Counted from the stretch's first letter, positions 53,467-62,766 are shown. The stretch: 64,000 nt of DNA from Hyphomicrobiales bacterium (GCA_016713235.1 JADJPN010000003.1:124001-188000), one strand, 5' to 3'. The notes: generated from the sequence alone by a model not told the origin. Program-made: numbers and translations.

Positions 53467-54051
53467 CTACTGGTTCTTCGCTGCCTGAAGCAGACGTGCG
53501 GCTTCCGCTTCAGCGGCGTGGCCCTGCGGCCCATCGTGCGGATCGGGAATATGACCGCGCATGATGGCGGCGCGTTTGATGATTTCGGACACCGCCTGGA
53601 TCAACAACACGGTAAAGGCGAGCGGGATCAGGAGTTTCGCCGGCCATTGCGGCAGGCCGCCGGCGCTGAACGAGCGCTCACCCAACCGGTAGGAAGCGAG
53701 GAAGAACGGGACGGAAGTCCAGATCATCACGAGGCAGAACGGAACAAGCGCAAACACGTGGCCGATCATGTCGATCCAGTTGCGGACCCGCTTCGAAAAC
53801 AGGCTGTTCACGATGTCGATGCGGATGTGCTCGTTCGCGATCAGCGTCCATGCCGAGCAGAAAAGGAAAGTAGCGGCGAAGAGGTACCACTGCAGTTCGA
53901 GCCAGGCATTGGAGGAAATGTTCAGAAGCTTACGAATGATCGCATTGGTAGTAGAGACCGCTACGGCGACGACAAGAAGCCAGGCAACGATCTTGCCGAG
54001 TTTCGTGTTGACGAAGTCGATCGCTCGGCTGATTGCGAGCAAACTACTCAT
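53467..54051 (-). CDS. dctQ: TRAP transporter small permease DctQ
   Basis: A 194-residue membrane protein with four hydrophobic segments (IVAWLLVVAVAVSTTNAIIRKL, WYLFAATFLFCSAWTLIANEHIRIDI, MIGHVFALVPFCLVMIW and LLIPLAFTVLLIQAV). The motif NAWLELQWYLFA and HIRIDIV are typical of DctQ. It is first in the dctQ-dctM operon. Confidence 0.9.
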   Translation of the reverse strand: MSSLLAISRAIDFVNTKLGKIVAWLLVVAVAVSTTNAIIRKLLNISSNAWLELQWYLFAATFLFCSAWTLIANEHIRIDIVNSLFSKRVRNWIDMIGHVFALVPFCLVMIWTSVPFFLASYRLGERSFSAGGLPQWPAKLLIPLAFTVLLIQAVSEIIKRAAIMRGHIPDPHDGPQGHAAEAEAARLLQAAKNQ

Positions 54052-54229
54052 ATGTCTTCCCCCGGACTACGAGCGGTTCCGGGCCCTTCCAGCCCGTCCG
54101 GTCTCTTCCCTCCGGGCACCATAGACATTTGGACCCGCCGATCAAGCCAAAGCACGATAGGGCGATGACGCAGATGGATGGAGCGGAAGCCTTTGTAGAT
54201 ACAGAAGAAATCGTAAGTTTACGCGGGGT

Positions 54230-55123
54230 TTATTCGTTGCCTTTTGCGTTCGCTCGTGAGCGCAACGCCTCACGGTGCAGCATGTAGAGGCCGGCTGCGA
54301 TCATGATCGCCATGCCGGTCAGGGACCACGCGTCCGGAACTTCGTGGAAGAAAACGAAGCCGTAAAAGACCGCAAAGACCACGATCGAATAACGAAGTGG
54401 AGCGACCACGGAGAGTTCGGTGCGATGATAGGCGAGCACGATGAAGTACTGCGCAAGCACCAGACAGATGCCGGATGCAAGGCAACTCAGCAGTACGGCG
54501 GCGTGCGGCATCTGCCACGCCTGAAAGTATGCGCCTCCCACGCCGATTACGATTCCGGCAAGCACCGAGGCGAGCGCGACGATAAAAGCGGGGACGCGCA
54601 ATCCGATCGACCGCGCCAGCAAGTCACGCGAGAGAATTGAGAAGGTCGCCGCAATTGCAAATAGCGATGCCGCGTCGAAGGCGCCTGTCGCTGGCTTCAC
54701 TACGAGAATCACGCCAAGGAACCCAGCAGCGACCGCAAGCCAGCGCCGCCAGCCGACACGCTCGCCGAGCATAAGCGCGCCGATGACTGTCATGAGAAAC
54801 GGCACAAGCTGAATGATCGTGATCACGTTGCCGAGCGGGATGAGCGCCAGCGCCGAGATCAGGAGCACGCCGTTCGCGGCCTCCGCGAAGCCCCGCAGGC
54901 TTACTTCCCAGTCGAACATCTTCGGTATGTCGCGTAGTTCGTCGCGCCACCACAGAACCACGGCAAGGAACAAGAGTGCGAAGACGCCGCGAATAAACAT
55001 CACCTCCGTAACCGGAATTTCCCGGACGGCGTATTTCGTGCCGGCATCGTTCGCGGCGAACAGAGCCATCGCCAGCACCATGAAGATCATGCTGCGGCGG
55101 TTGGCGGTGCTTGTATCGCTCAT
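54230..55123 (-). CDS. EamA-family DMT exporter, copy 1
   Basis: A 297-residue protein with about ten transmembrane segments as two EamA repeats (MVLAMALFAANDAGTKYAVREIP...VMFIRGVFALL and the second half ending LTGMAIMIAAGLYMLHRE). These drug/metabolite transporters export small molecules. Overlaps the start side of the neighbouring EamA gene by four bases; the two are related and probably arose by duplication. Confidence 0.85.
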   Translation of the reverse strand: MSDTSTANRRSMIFMVLAMALFAANDAGTKYAVREIPVTEVMFIRGVFALLFLAVVLWWRDELRDIPKMFDWEVSLRGFAEAANGVLLISALALIPLGNVITIIQLVPFLMTVIGALMLGERVGWRRWLAVAAGFLGVILVVKPATGAFDAASLFAIAATFSILSRDLLARSIGLRVPAFIVALASVLAGIVIGVGGAYFQAWQMPHAAVLLSCLASGICLVLAQYFIVLAYHRTELSVVAPLRYSIVVFAVFYGFVFFHEVPDAWSLTGMAIMIAAGLYMLHREALRSRANAKGNE

Positions 55124-56088
55124 TGCGCGCCCGGTGGAATTGCCGCGACTGCCGCATGCTTTGCGCGCAATCGCTCACGGTGAAGAAGGTAGATGCCGCC
55201 TGCCACGATCAACGTCATGCCGAGAAACGCCAGATAATCCGGAAATTCCGCGAACACGATCATGCCGCCGATCACGGCAAAGAACAGATAGAAATAGCGG
55301 AACGGCGATACCGCCGACATGTTGCCTGATCTGAAGGCGAGAAAGGCAAACATATTTGCCAGCACGAGAAAGATTCCAGCCAGCGAAGAGATAGCAAAAG
55401 AGTAGAGATCCGGCCACAGCCACGGCCCCCACGCTTTAAACCCGAGCGGCCGGAAAATTGGCGTGAGTGCCGAAGCGATCAGGATGCTCATCAACGAAGT
55501 CGCCAGCGGAACGACGAAGGGCGGCACGGTGTTGCCGATTTTCCGCGACTGGATATCGCGTGCGACACCCAAGGTCGCGGCAAAGAGTACGGGAATTACG
55601 ATGGGCTGAAACGCTTCGCTGCCCGGCTTGATGATCAGAAGCACGCCAAGGAACGCGACCGCGGCCGCGCACCAGCGCCGCCAGCCGACGGTTTCCTTGA
55701 AAAGATAAATCCCCGCGATCATCCCGATGAAAGGGCCGAACTGCATCACGGCCGTTACCGTTGCGAGTGGCAGAAAAGCGTAGCAGGTGATGAGGATCGG
55801 GCCGACGGATGCTTCGAACAGACTGCGCCAGAAAAGATTTCGGTTCGCGATCGTTTTCAGTTGCGACACGCCATGAACGAAACACGCCATCGAGAAGGCA
55901 AAGATGGATGCCGTGACCCCACGGATCACGATGATTTCGGTGACGGGCAGAAATTCGACTGCGATCTTCGTGTTGATGTCGTTGGCCGCGAACGAAGCGG
56001 ACGCGATTATCATGTAAAAGATACTCCGCAGATTTGCGGAGATCGCGCCGGCGGCGGGTTGGGAATTCACTGGATTGGGACTTTGCAA
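55120..56088 (-). CDS. EamA-family DMT exporter, copy 2
   Basis: A 322-residue homologue with the same architecture (MIIASASFAANDINTKIAVEFLPVTEIIVIRGVTASIFAFSM, GWRRWCAAAVAFLGVLLIIKPG, FLGMTLIVAGGIYLLHRERL). It precedes copy 1 on the same strand, and moaA lies nine bases upstream of its start, so moaA and both exporters may share a transcript. Substrate unknown. Confidence 0.85.
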   Translation of the reverse strand: MQSPNPVNSQPAAGAISANLRSIFYMIIASASFAANDINTKIAVEFLPVTEIIVIRGVTASIFAFSMACFVHGVSQLKTIANRNLFWRSLFEASVGPILITCYAFLPLATVTAVMQFGPFIGMIAGIYLFKETVGWRRWCAAAVAFLGVLLIIKPGSEAFQPIVIPVLFAATLGVARDIQSRKIGNTVPPFVVPLATSLMSILIASALTPIFRPLGFKAWGPWLWPDLYSFAISSLAGIFLVLANMFAFLAFRSGNMSAVSPFRYFYLFFAVIGGMIVFAEFPDYLAFLGMTLIVAGGIYLLHRERLRAKHAAVAAIPPGAQ

Positions 56089-56097
56089 AGCGCGGCG

Positions 56098-57138
56098 TTA
56101 CCCGCCGGTGAGACTCATGTGGCGGCCGACAGCCGGTTGTTTGGTGCGGCGGTCGATGACGAAATCGTGGCCTTTGGGTTTGCGCGCGATCGCGTCTTCC
56201 ATCGCGGAGTAGAGTAGTTCGTTGGTCGCTGACGCGCGCATCGGTCCGCGCAGATCGGCGGCATCTTCCTGGCCGAGGCACATATAAAGTGTGCCGGTGC
56301 AGGTGAGGCGGACGCGATTGCAGCCTTCGCAGAAATTATGCGTGAGCGGCGTGATGAAACCGAGCTTGCCGCCGGTTTCTTTCACCGAAACGTATCGTGC
56401 CGGGCCGCCGGTACGGAAATCGATGTCTTCGAGCGTGTATTTTTCGGCGAGCTGCGCGCGCACGAGCGAAAGCGGCAAGTATTGATCAACGCGCTCGGAG
56501 CCGACGTCGCCAAGCGGCATGACCTCGATCAGCGAGAGATCCATGCCGCGGCCATGCGCCCATTCCATCAGCGATGCGATCTCATTCTCGTTGTCGCCTT
56601 TGAGTGCGACCGCATTGATCTTGACGTGGATGCCCGCTGCCTGCGCGGCATCGATGCCGGCGAGCACTTTGGATAGATCGCCCCAGCGCGTCAGGGCCTT
56701 GAATTTCGCGGGGTCGAGCGTGTCGAGCGAAACATTGATGCGCTTGATGCCATAACCCGCCAGTTCGTTTGCGAACCGCGCAAGCTGCGAGCCATTGGTG
56801 GTGAGCGTCAGCTCTTTCAGCGCGCCGGTATCGAGATGGCGCGAGAGCGAGCGGAACAAGGTCATGATGTCCCGCCGCACCAGCGGTTCCCCGCCGGTGA
56901 TGCGCAGTTTCTCGACGCCGCGCGAGACGAAGGCGGTGCAGATGCGGTCGAGTTCCTCGAGCGTGAGGAGGTCCGGTTTGGGCAGGAAGGTCATGTGTTC
57001 GGACATGCAATAGACGCAGCGGAAGTCGCAGCGATCGGTGACCGACACGCGCAGGTAGCTGATCTGCCGGCCGAACGGGTCGGCCAGGGCAGGCAAAGCA
57101 GTGGAACTTCCAGCAATCGGGCGAATATCGTTCATCAA
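56098..57138 (-). CDS. moaA: GTP 3',8-cyclase MoaA (molybdenum cofactor)
   Basis: A 346-residue radical SAM enzyme. The N-terminal cluster motif is CDFRCVYCM, GTP/SAM motifs include RITGGEPLVRRD and NVSLDTLDPAKF, the C-terminal cluster motif is FCEGCNRVRLTCTGTLYMCLG and the essential GG is at the very end (SLTGG). It makes the first pterin intermediate of molybdopterin. No other moa genes are in the window. Confidence 0.97.
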   Translation of the reverse strand: MMNDIRPIAGSSTALPALADPFGRQISYLRVSVTDRCDFRCVYCMSEHMTFLPKPDLLTLEELDRICTAFVSRGVEKLRITGGEPLVRRDIMTLFRSLSRHLDTGALKELTLTTNGSQLARFANELAGYGIKRINVSLDTLDPAKFKALTRWGDLSKVLAGIDAAQAAGIHVKINAVALKGDNENEIASLMEWAHGRGMDLSLIEVMPLGDVGSERVDQYLPLSLVRAQLAEKYTLEDIDFRTGGPARYVSVKETGGKLGFITPLTHNFCEGCNRVRLTCTGTLYMCLGQEDAADLRGPMRASATNELLYSAMEDAIARKPKGHDFVIDRRTKQPAVGRHMSLTGG

Positions 57139-57287
57139 ACGTCTGTTTTGGCGGGGGTTTTTGTCATTTTGCGTCTCTCCCGCGAATTCTAGGCGACTGT
57201 GGCCAAGAAAGCCGGGCAGGTAAAGCCGCGGTGTCGCATGGCTTGTCCGCCGCTGGCAGATCGCTAGGTTGCCACCCGGAGGAACAA

Positions 57288-57683
57288 ATGGCTGAAGAGA
57301 ATACGCCCTGGCCGACCGAGCTTCGGGTGATCAACAATCGCGGCGCGATGGCGGGCACCTTCGATGATGGCTCGTCGTTCACGCTGCCCGCCGAATACCT
57401 CCGCGTGGAAAGCCCGAGCGCCGAAGTGCAGGGCCATAGCCCCGACGAGCGCAAGACCGTGCCGGGCAAGCGTAACGTGATGATTCTCGAGGTGCTCCCG
57501 GTCGGAAATTACGCCGTCCGTCTCGTCTTCGACGATCTGCATTCGACCGGCATTTATTCGTGGGGTTATCTGCACGAACTCGGCCGCGAGTACGAGATAC
57601 GTTTTCAGCGCTATCTCGACGAACTGGCTGCGAAGGGCTTGTCGCGAGACACCGGAGCAACGCCGCACAAACACGTACACTGA
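57288..57683 (+). CDS. DUF971 family protein
   Basis: A 131-residue protein with the DUF971 (GBBH-like N-terminal) pattern: PTELRVINNRGAMAGTFDDGSSFTLPAEYLRVESPSAEVQGH and GNYAVRLVFDDLHSTGIYSWGYLHELG. It ends in a His-containing tail (HKHVH). The fold binds zinc in larger relatives, and DUF971 genes often lie near Fe-S or Moco genes, but the function is not known. ATG 57288 has GGAGGA upstream; divergent from moaA. Confidence 0.85.
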   Translation: MAEENTPWPTELRVINNRGAMAGTFDDGSSFTLPAEYLRVESPSAEVQGHSPDERKTVPGKRNVMILEVLPVGNYAVRLVFDDLHSTGIYSWGYLHELGREYEIRFQRYLDELAAKGLSRDTGATPHKHVH

Positions 57684-57713
57684 AAAGAAAAGGGCCGGCG
57701 CAAAGACCGGCCC
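57681..57713 (-). terminator. Terminator of the L,D-transpeptidase gene
   Basis: GGGCCGG (57692-57698) pairs with CCGGCCC (57707-57713). On the minus strand the stem is followed by TTTTCTTTTCA, so it acts for the L,D-transpeptidase gene; on the plus strand no T-run follows. Confidence 0.6.
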
Positions 57714-57736
57714 CTACCCATTCCTCGAAACAGTCG

Positions 57737-58339
57737 TCAGTTGATGACGTAAACCGTCGCCCCGACCGCGACCTTTCCGTAGAGGTCGATCACGTCCGAG
57801 TTGTGCATCCGGAAGCAACCCGAAGAGTCGGCAAGGCCGATCGAATCCGGATCGTTCGAGCCATGGATGCGATAGAGCGTCGAGCCGAGATAGATCGCGC
57901 GTGCGCCGAGCGGATTGTTCTCGCCGCCTTCCATGCGCTTCGGCAGGCCCTTCTGTCGCGCATGCATCTCCGCGGGCGGCGTCCATGCCGGCCATTCTTT
58001 CTTAGCGGTAACCCGATGCGTGCCGGACCAGGTGAAGCCGGCGCGGCCGACGCCGATATTGTATTCGATCGCCGTTCCTGGCGCCGTAACGTAATAGAGT
58101 TTCCGCTGCTTCGTGATGATCACGATGCTGCCCGGCGCGTATTTGGAATCGATGTTGGTCGAGCCGCCGAAAATTCCAAAGATGCCGGTATTGCGCGCCG
58201 GTTTCGAATTCGGGTTCGTGCCTTTGCCCGAAATATTCTGACCCGTAATGGGGTCGCGCATATCCTGCGCACTGGCTCCGGGAGCAAGGATCATCGCCGC
58301 GAGCACGGCGAGCATGATTGTTTTCAGTCGCATCGTCAT
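57737..58339 (-). CDS. Secreted L,D-transpeptidase (YkuD domain)
   Basis: A 200-residue protein with signal peptide MTMRLKTIMLAVLAAMILAPGASAQ and a YkuD domain from about residue 70. The active-site region reads IHGSNDPDSIGLADSSGCFRMHNSDVIDLY, with the conserved His and the nucleophile Cys in SSGCFRM. It crosslinks peptidoglycan or attaches proteins to it in the periplasm, as in many alphaproteobacteria with several such paralogues. Confidence 0.92.
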   Translation of the reverse strand: MTMRLKTIMLAVLAAMILAPGASAQDMRDPITGQNISGKGTNPNSKPARNTGIFGIFGGSTNIDSKYAPGSIVIITKQRKLYYVTAPGTAIEYNIGVGRAGFTWSGTHRVTAKKEWPAWTPPAEMHARQKGLPKRMEGGENNPLGARAIYLGSTLYRIHGSNDPDSIGLADSSGCFRMHNSDVIDLYGKVAVGATVYVIN

Positions 58340-58551
58340 CCCTCTGTCGATCTGCTGGCCGCCGTCGGCTTGCAGATATTGAACGCCATATATTCAGGGC
58401 GAAGCCAAACACGCAAATCGGCACAGCATAGGCCTGCGCAGTGCAGCATAGGACCCGGCTTGGGCCACGGATTCTCGCTATAATCCAATTGCTTCGAACC
58501 GATGACAGGCGGATATTCCGCGCCTTGCCGCGAAATTGCGGACGGGATTGC

Positions 58552-59382
58552 ATGAGTGCAGACAACAACACCTTGCGCATTGCGCTCATCGGCTTTGGCG
58601 AAGTAGGACGCCGCTTTGCCGATGACCTTCGCGGCAATCCGGCGCTGGCGTTGTCGACCTATGACATTTTGCGCGAAGACGCGGGCAAGCGCGGTGATTA
58701 CGAGCGCGCGGCGGCCGAGCGGAAGGTAGCGGCAAAGGAAAACGCAAAGGCTGCCTGCGACGGCGCGCATCTGGTGTTCTCTGCCGTCACCGCGGCGGCA
58801 ACGGAGAAAGTCGCCGCCGAAGCGGCTAGTTTTCTGAACAGCGGGCAGGTTTTCTTCGACATTAATTCCGCGGCCCCCGGCACCAAGAAGCGCGCGAGCG
58901 CGCATGTCGCGAAGATTGGCGCGGATTATGTCGAAGGTGCCGTGATGGCTCCCGTGAAGAAGCCGGGAATTCGCGTATCTATTCTTGCGGGTGGTGCGCG
59001 CGCCGAGGAAACCGCGGAACGCCTGAACCTGCTCGGCTTCAACATCAAGCCGATTTCGACCGAGATAGGTCATGCTTCGGCGACCAAGCTCTGCCGCAGC
59101 ATCATCATCAAAGGGTTAGAAGCGCTGCTCGTGGATTGTGCGAAGGCTTCCGAACATGTGGGTGTGCAGGAGGATGTCTTTGCCTCTCTCGCGGAAACCT
59201 TTCCTTCGATTGATTGGCCCGCACTCGCGGAAGATATGAAAGAACGCGTGGCAACGCACGGCAAGCGCCGCGCGGAAGAAATGCGCGAAGCCGGCGAGAT
59301 GCTTTCGGATTTCGGTTTCGATGCGGAGTTGGCGTTCGCAGTCGCAAACGCACAAGCGAGGGGAGCAAAGCCTCGTGGTTGA
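58552..59382 (+). CDS. 6-phosphogluconate-dehydrogenase-like NAD(P) oxidoreductase (DUF1932)
   Basis: A 276-residue protein: Rossmann N-terminus LRIALIGFGEVGRRFADDL, FDINSAAPGTKKRASAHVAKIGADYVEGAVMAPVKKPG, then an all-helical DUF1932 C-terminal domain (SATKLCRSIIIKGLEALLVDCAKASEHVGVQEDVF). It belongs to the beta-hydroxyacid dehydrogenase superfamily; the exact substrate is open. First gene of the aromatic-catabolism operon: the galD start GTG at 59375 overlaps its stop by eight bases. Confidence 0.8.
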   Translation: MSADNNTLRIALIGFGEVGRRFADDLRGNPALALSTYDILREDAGKRGDYERAAAERKVAAKENAKAACDGAHLVFSAVTAAATEKVAAEAASFLNSGQVFFDINSAAPGTKKRASAHVAKIGADYVEGAVMAPVKKPGIRVSILAGGARAEETAERLNLLGFNIKPISTEIGHASATKLCRSIIIKGLEALLVDCAKASEHVGVQEDVFASLAETFPSIDWPALAEDMKERVATHGKRRAEEMREAGEMLSDFGFDAELAFAVANAQARGAKPRG

Positions 59383-60354
59383 TCGCGGCATTCCCTGCAT
59401 GATGTTTCGCGGCGGCACCTCGAAGGGCGCCTATTTTCTCGCGAGCGACTTGCCGGCGAATGCCGCCGAGCGCGACCGCATTCTGCTTTCCGTCATGGGT
59501 TCCCCCGATCCGCGTCAGGTCGATGGGCTCGGCGGCGCGCATCCGCTCACCAGCAAGGTCGCGATCGTCTCCAGATCGAAAGACAAGGATTGCGATATCG
59601 ACTTTCTGTTCTGTCAGGTCGGCGTCGACAAGCCGATGGTCGATACCACGCCGAACTGCGGAAATATCCTCGCTGGTGTTGCGCCCTTCGCCATCGAGCG
59701 CGGGCTGATCGAAGCGACGAAAGATGTGACGCCTGTGAAAGTGCGCACGATCAACACCGGCACCGTCGCTGAGTTGCTGATCGAAACGCCGGGCGGTGTC
59801 GTGAATTACGATGGCGACGCAAGGATCGACGGCGTACCGGGAACGGCTGCGCCGGTCGTCATCAATTTTCTAAAAGCGGTTACGAGCCGCGCGAACAGCT
59901 CGACAAGGACGCCGAACTGAAGAAGCGCCTCGAAGAAATCCGCCTTCCGGCGGGCAGGCTGATGAATCTCGGTGACGTGACGAGCAAGGTCGTGCCGAAG
60001 ATGATCTTAATCGCCCCGCCGAAAGGCGGTGGCCACGTCGCGACACGCTCTTTCATCCCGCACGAATGCCACGCTTCGATTGGTGTGTTTGCCGCCGTGA
60101 CGGTGGCGACGGCTTGCGTGCTGCCGGGTTCAGTCACGGAAGGGATCGCGAAAGTGCCCGCAGGCCGCGACAAGGCGATGTCCGTCGAGCATCCGACCGG
60201 TGAGTTCACCGTAAACCTTACCGTCGGCGGAACCGCCGACAAGCTCGTAATCGAACGGGCAGGGTTGCTGCGCACCGCGCGCAAGCTCTTCGAGGGCAAG
60301 ACTTTCGCGCATCACAATGCGCAAATGGCGGCTCCGAAGCAGGCCGCCGAGTAA
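59375..60354 (+). pseudogene. galD: 4-oxalomesaconate tautomerase GalD (PrpF fold) with internal deletion
   Basis: From GTG 59375 (GAGGGGAG upstream) the frame gives IPCMMFRGGTSKGAYFLASDLP, TPNCGNILAGVAPFAIERGL and VPGTAAPVVINFL, then goes out of sense and stops at 59920. Sense resumes in another frame with KSGYEPREQLDKDAELKKRLEEIRLPAGRLMNLGDVTSKVVPKM and runs to 60354. About 40 residues normally between NFL and the GYE segment are absent, so the join near 59870-59875 is a deletion that also shifts the frame. GalD converts keto to enol oxalomesaconate in gallate and protocatechuate 4,5-cleavage routes. The enzyme is probably non-functional. Confidence 0.8.
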
Positions 60355-60379
60355 AACGAAAAGAGTGAGTGATAGAAAG

Positions 60380-61083
60380 ATGGCTTCAGGAAAACCGGAC
60401 TTGTGGTCACTGCTCATCCCGGCGATTTCGTCTGGCGCGCAGGCGGTGCGATCGCGTTGCATGCCGACAAGGGCTATCGCATGAAAATTCTTTGCCTCTC
60501 GTTCGGCGAACGCGGCGAAAGTCAGTTTGCCTGGAAGAATGCAGGCATGAAGCTCGAAGAGGTAAAAGCGCAGCGCAAGGACGAGGCCTCTCGCGCCGCC
60601 GGAATTCTCGGCGCGGAAATCGAATACTTTGATGCCGGCGACTATCCGCTACGCACGACCGACAAGATGATGGAGCGCGCGATCGATGTGTTCCGCGATC
60701 TCAATCCGTCCTTCGTGCTGACGCATTCACTCGAAGATCCCTACAACGTCGACCACCCGGAAGCGACGCGCTTTGCGCAGGAGGCGCGCATCGTCGCGCA
60801 GGCGGCCGGCCATAAACCCGATCCGTCGCGCGCTTATGCAGCGCCGCCGGTGTTCCTGTTCGAGCCGCATCAGCCGGAGATGTGCAATTACAAGCCGAAC
60901 GTCATTCTGAACATTGACGCGGTTTGGGAACGGAAGAAGAAAGCCTTCGAAATTCTCGCCGCGCAGAAGCATCTCTGGGACTACTACACGCGCGTCGCGC
61001 TCAATCGCGGGATGCAAGGCGGCCGCAACTCCGGCCGCGCGATGACCTATGGCGAGGCGTATCAGCGTCTGTTCCCGATGTAG
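60380..61083 (+). CDS. galB: 4-oxalomesaconate hydratase GalB (PIG-L family), start disrupted by a one-base shift
   Basis: The main frame reads VVTAHPGDFVWRAGGAIALHADKGYR, LSFGERGESQFAWKN, AEIEYFDAGDYPLR, THSLEDPYNVDHPEATRFAQEARI and FLFEPHQPEMCNYKPNVIL, the PIG-L-type hydratase GalB with metal ligands in AHPGD and HPEATRF. The natural start MASGK at 60380 is out of frame with it: the run AAAA at 60391-60394 appears one base short of the expected five. An alternative GTG at 60403 would skip about eight residues, still before the metal-binding His. Either a sequencing error or a weakly expressed gene. It hydrates oxalomesaconate to the aldolase substrate. Confidence 0.8.
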
Positions 61084-61096
61084 TGGAGACGCTCGC

Positions 61097-61801
61097 GTGA
61101 GCTTTCAATCTGTCGTCGTTCGTAAAGTAGAGCGCGAGTCCAAAGCGACGGTGGACGCGCTTGGCAAGCTTGGTGTTTCGACCGTGCATGAAGCGATGGG
61201 TCGCGTGGGCCTTGCCAAGAATTACATGCGCCCCGTGTGGGAGGGCGCCGAAGCGTCCGGCTCTGCGATCACGGTGCTTTCGCAGCCCGGCGACAATTGG
61301 ATGATCCATGTCGCCGCCGAGCAGTGCCTGCCCGGCGACATGATGGTGGTGGCCTGCACGGCCGACAACGAGGACGGCATGTTTGGCGAGTTGCTCGCAA
61401 CCTCGCTAAAGGCACGCGGCGTCACCGGGCTCATCATCGATGCGGGCTGCCGCGACGTTCGTGCGCTTCGCGAAATGAAGTTCCCGGTCTGGTCGCGTGC
61501 GATCTCGGCAAAAGGTACGGTGAAGGCGACGCTGGGTGCCGTGAATATTCCGGTCGTCTGCGCTGGTGCCGCTGTCAATCCAGGCGATGTCGTCGTTGCG
61601 GATGAAGACGGTGTCGTCTTTGTGCCCCGCGCCGATGCGCAGAAGGTGCTCAAAGCCGCGCAGACGCGTCTCACTAACGAAGATGAGAAGCGCACGCGTC
61701 TTGGTAAAGGCGAGCTTGGTCTCGATATGTATAAAATGCGCGAGGGTCTCCAGAAGGCCGGCCTGCAATACATCGATAGCCTCGACGACCTGAAGAAGTG
61801 A
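61097..61801 (+). CDS. galC: 4-carboxy-4-hydroxy-2-oxoadipate aldolase/oxaloacetate decarboxylase (GalC/RraA fold)
   Basis: A 234-residue RraA-fold protein from GTG 61097, with STVHEAMGRVGLAKNYMRPVWEG, GDNWMIHVAAEQCLPGDMMVVAC, GLIIDAGCRDVRAL and VNPGDVVVADEDGVVFVPR. The IIDAGCRDV motif supplies the metal-binding Asp and Arg of class II CHA aldolases. It cleaves the GalB product to pyruvate and oxaloacetate. Position after galD-galB supports this over the RNase E inhibitor RraA. GGAGACGCTC lies upstream. Confidence 0.8.
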   Translation: MSFQSVVVRKVERESKATVDALGKLGVSTVHEAMGRVGLAKNYMRPVWEGAEASGSAITVLSQPGDNWMIHVAAEQCLPGDMMVVACTADNEDGMFGELLATSLKARGVTGLIIDAGCRDVRALREMKFPVWSRAISAKGTVKATLGAVNIPVVCAGAAVNPGDVVVADEDGVVFVPRADAQKVLKAAQTRLTNEDEKRTRLGKGELGLDMYKMREGLQKAGLQYIDSLDDLKK

Positions 61802-61809
61802 GGGAAAGA

Positions 61810-62766
61810 ATGATTGCCGAACCTTGCTTCGATATCGCGCATCTCGGTCATATCGAGATGCTCACGAATAAGCCGCAGGAGAGTCTCGACTTCTTCGTCG
61901 ATGTTCTCGGCCTTACCGAAAGCGGGCGCGAAGGCGACAGCGTCTATCTGCGCGCCTATGACGATTACGAATTTCATTCGCTAAAATTGACGGCGTCGAA
62001 GACGACCGGGATCGCGCATGTCGGTTACCGCGCGTCGAGCGAGCAGGGATTGGCGCGCCGCGTCGCTGCGATCGAAAAGATGAACTGCGGAATCGGCTGG
62101 ACCGACGGCGACCTCGGTCACGGCAGATCCTATCGTTTCAACGATCCGGACGGCCACGTTTTCGAGATTTATTTCGATACGAAGAAATATCAGGCGCCGC
62201 CCGCGGAAAAGCCCGCGTTGAAAAATCAGGCGCAGCGCTATCACGGCCGCGGCGTCGGCGTGCGCAGGCTCGACCACTTCAATCTGTTGGCGCAAGACGT
62301 GGCCAAGATCCGCGAATTCATTCCCGCTGCGCTTGGCAGCCGCGTCACCGAAGAAATTCAGCTCAACGACGGCAGTTACGGCGGTTGCTGGTTCACGGTG
62401 AATAACAAAAGCTATGACGTCGCCTATACGCGCGACCACACCAAGGATCGCGGCCGCTTCCATCACATTACCTATGCGGTCGATCAGCGTGAGCACGTGC
62501 TGCGCGCGGCCGACATCTTTCTGGAGAACGGCGTCTTCATCGAGACCGGGCCGCACAAGCACGCAATCCAGCAGACTTTCTTCCTCTATGTTTATGAGCC
62601 GGCCGGAAATCGCGTCGAAGTCGCGAATGCGGGCGCGCGGTTAATCCTCGATCCAAGCTGGAAAACGGTCACCTGGACCGAAGACGAGCGCAAGAAAGGC
62701 CAGGCGTGGGGCTTAAAGACGATCGAAAGTTTTCACACGCACGGCACGCCGCCCGCGGAGAAGTAG
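61810..62766 (+). CDS. VOC-superfamily extradiol (catechol 2,3-type) dioxygenase
   Basis: A 318-residue two-domain type I extradiol dioxygenase. The C-terminal catalytic module carries the Fe ligands His in RLDHFNLLA, His in RFHHITYAV and Glu in YEPAGNRVEV; the N-terminal module repeats the fold (IAHLGHIEMLTNKPQESLDFFVDVLGL). It opens a catechol-like ring next to a hydroxyl. ATG 61810 (GGGAAAGA upstream) is preferred over a GTG at 61798. Last gene of the operon with galDBC. Confidence 0.85.
   Translation: MIAEPCFDIAHLGHIEMLTNKPQESLDFFVDVLGLTESGREGDSVYLRAYDDYEFHSLKLTASKTTGIAHVGYRASSEQGLARRVAAIEKMNCGIGWTDGDLGHGRSYRFNDPDGHVFEIYFDTKKYQAPPAEKPALKNQAQRYHGRGVGVRRLDHFNLLAQDVAKIREFIPAALGSRVTEEIQLNDGSYGGCWFTVNNKSYDVAYTRDHTKDRGRFHHITYAVDQREHVLRAADIFLENGVFIETGPHKHAIQQTFFLYVYEPAGNRVEVANAGARLILDPSWKTVTWTEDERKKGQAWGLKTIESFHTHGTPPAEK

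Noticed and set aside
61097..61801. RNase E inhibitor RraA
   Set aside because: The fold is shared, but the IIDAGCRDV motif, the length and the galD-galB context favour a 4-carboxy-4-hydroxy-2-oxoadipate aldolase.
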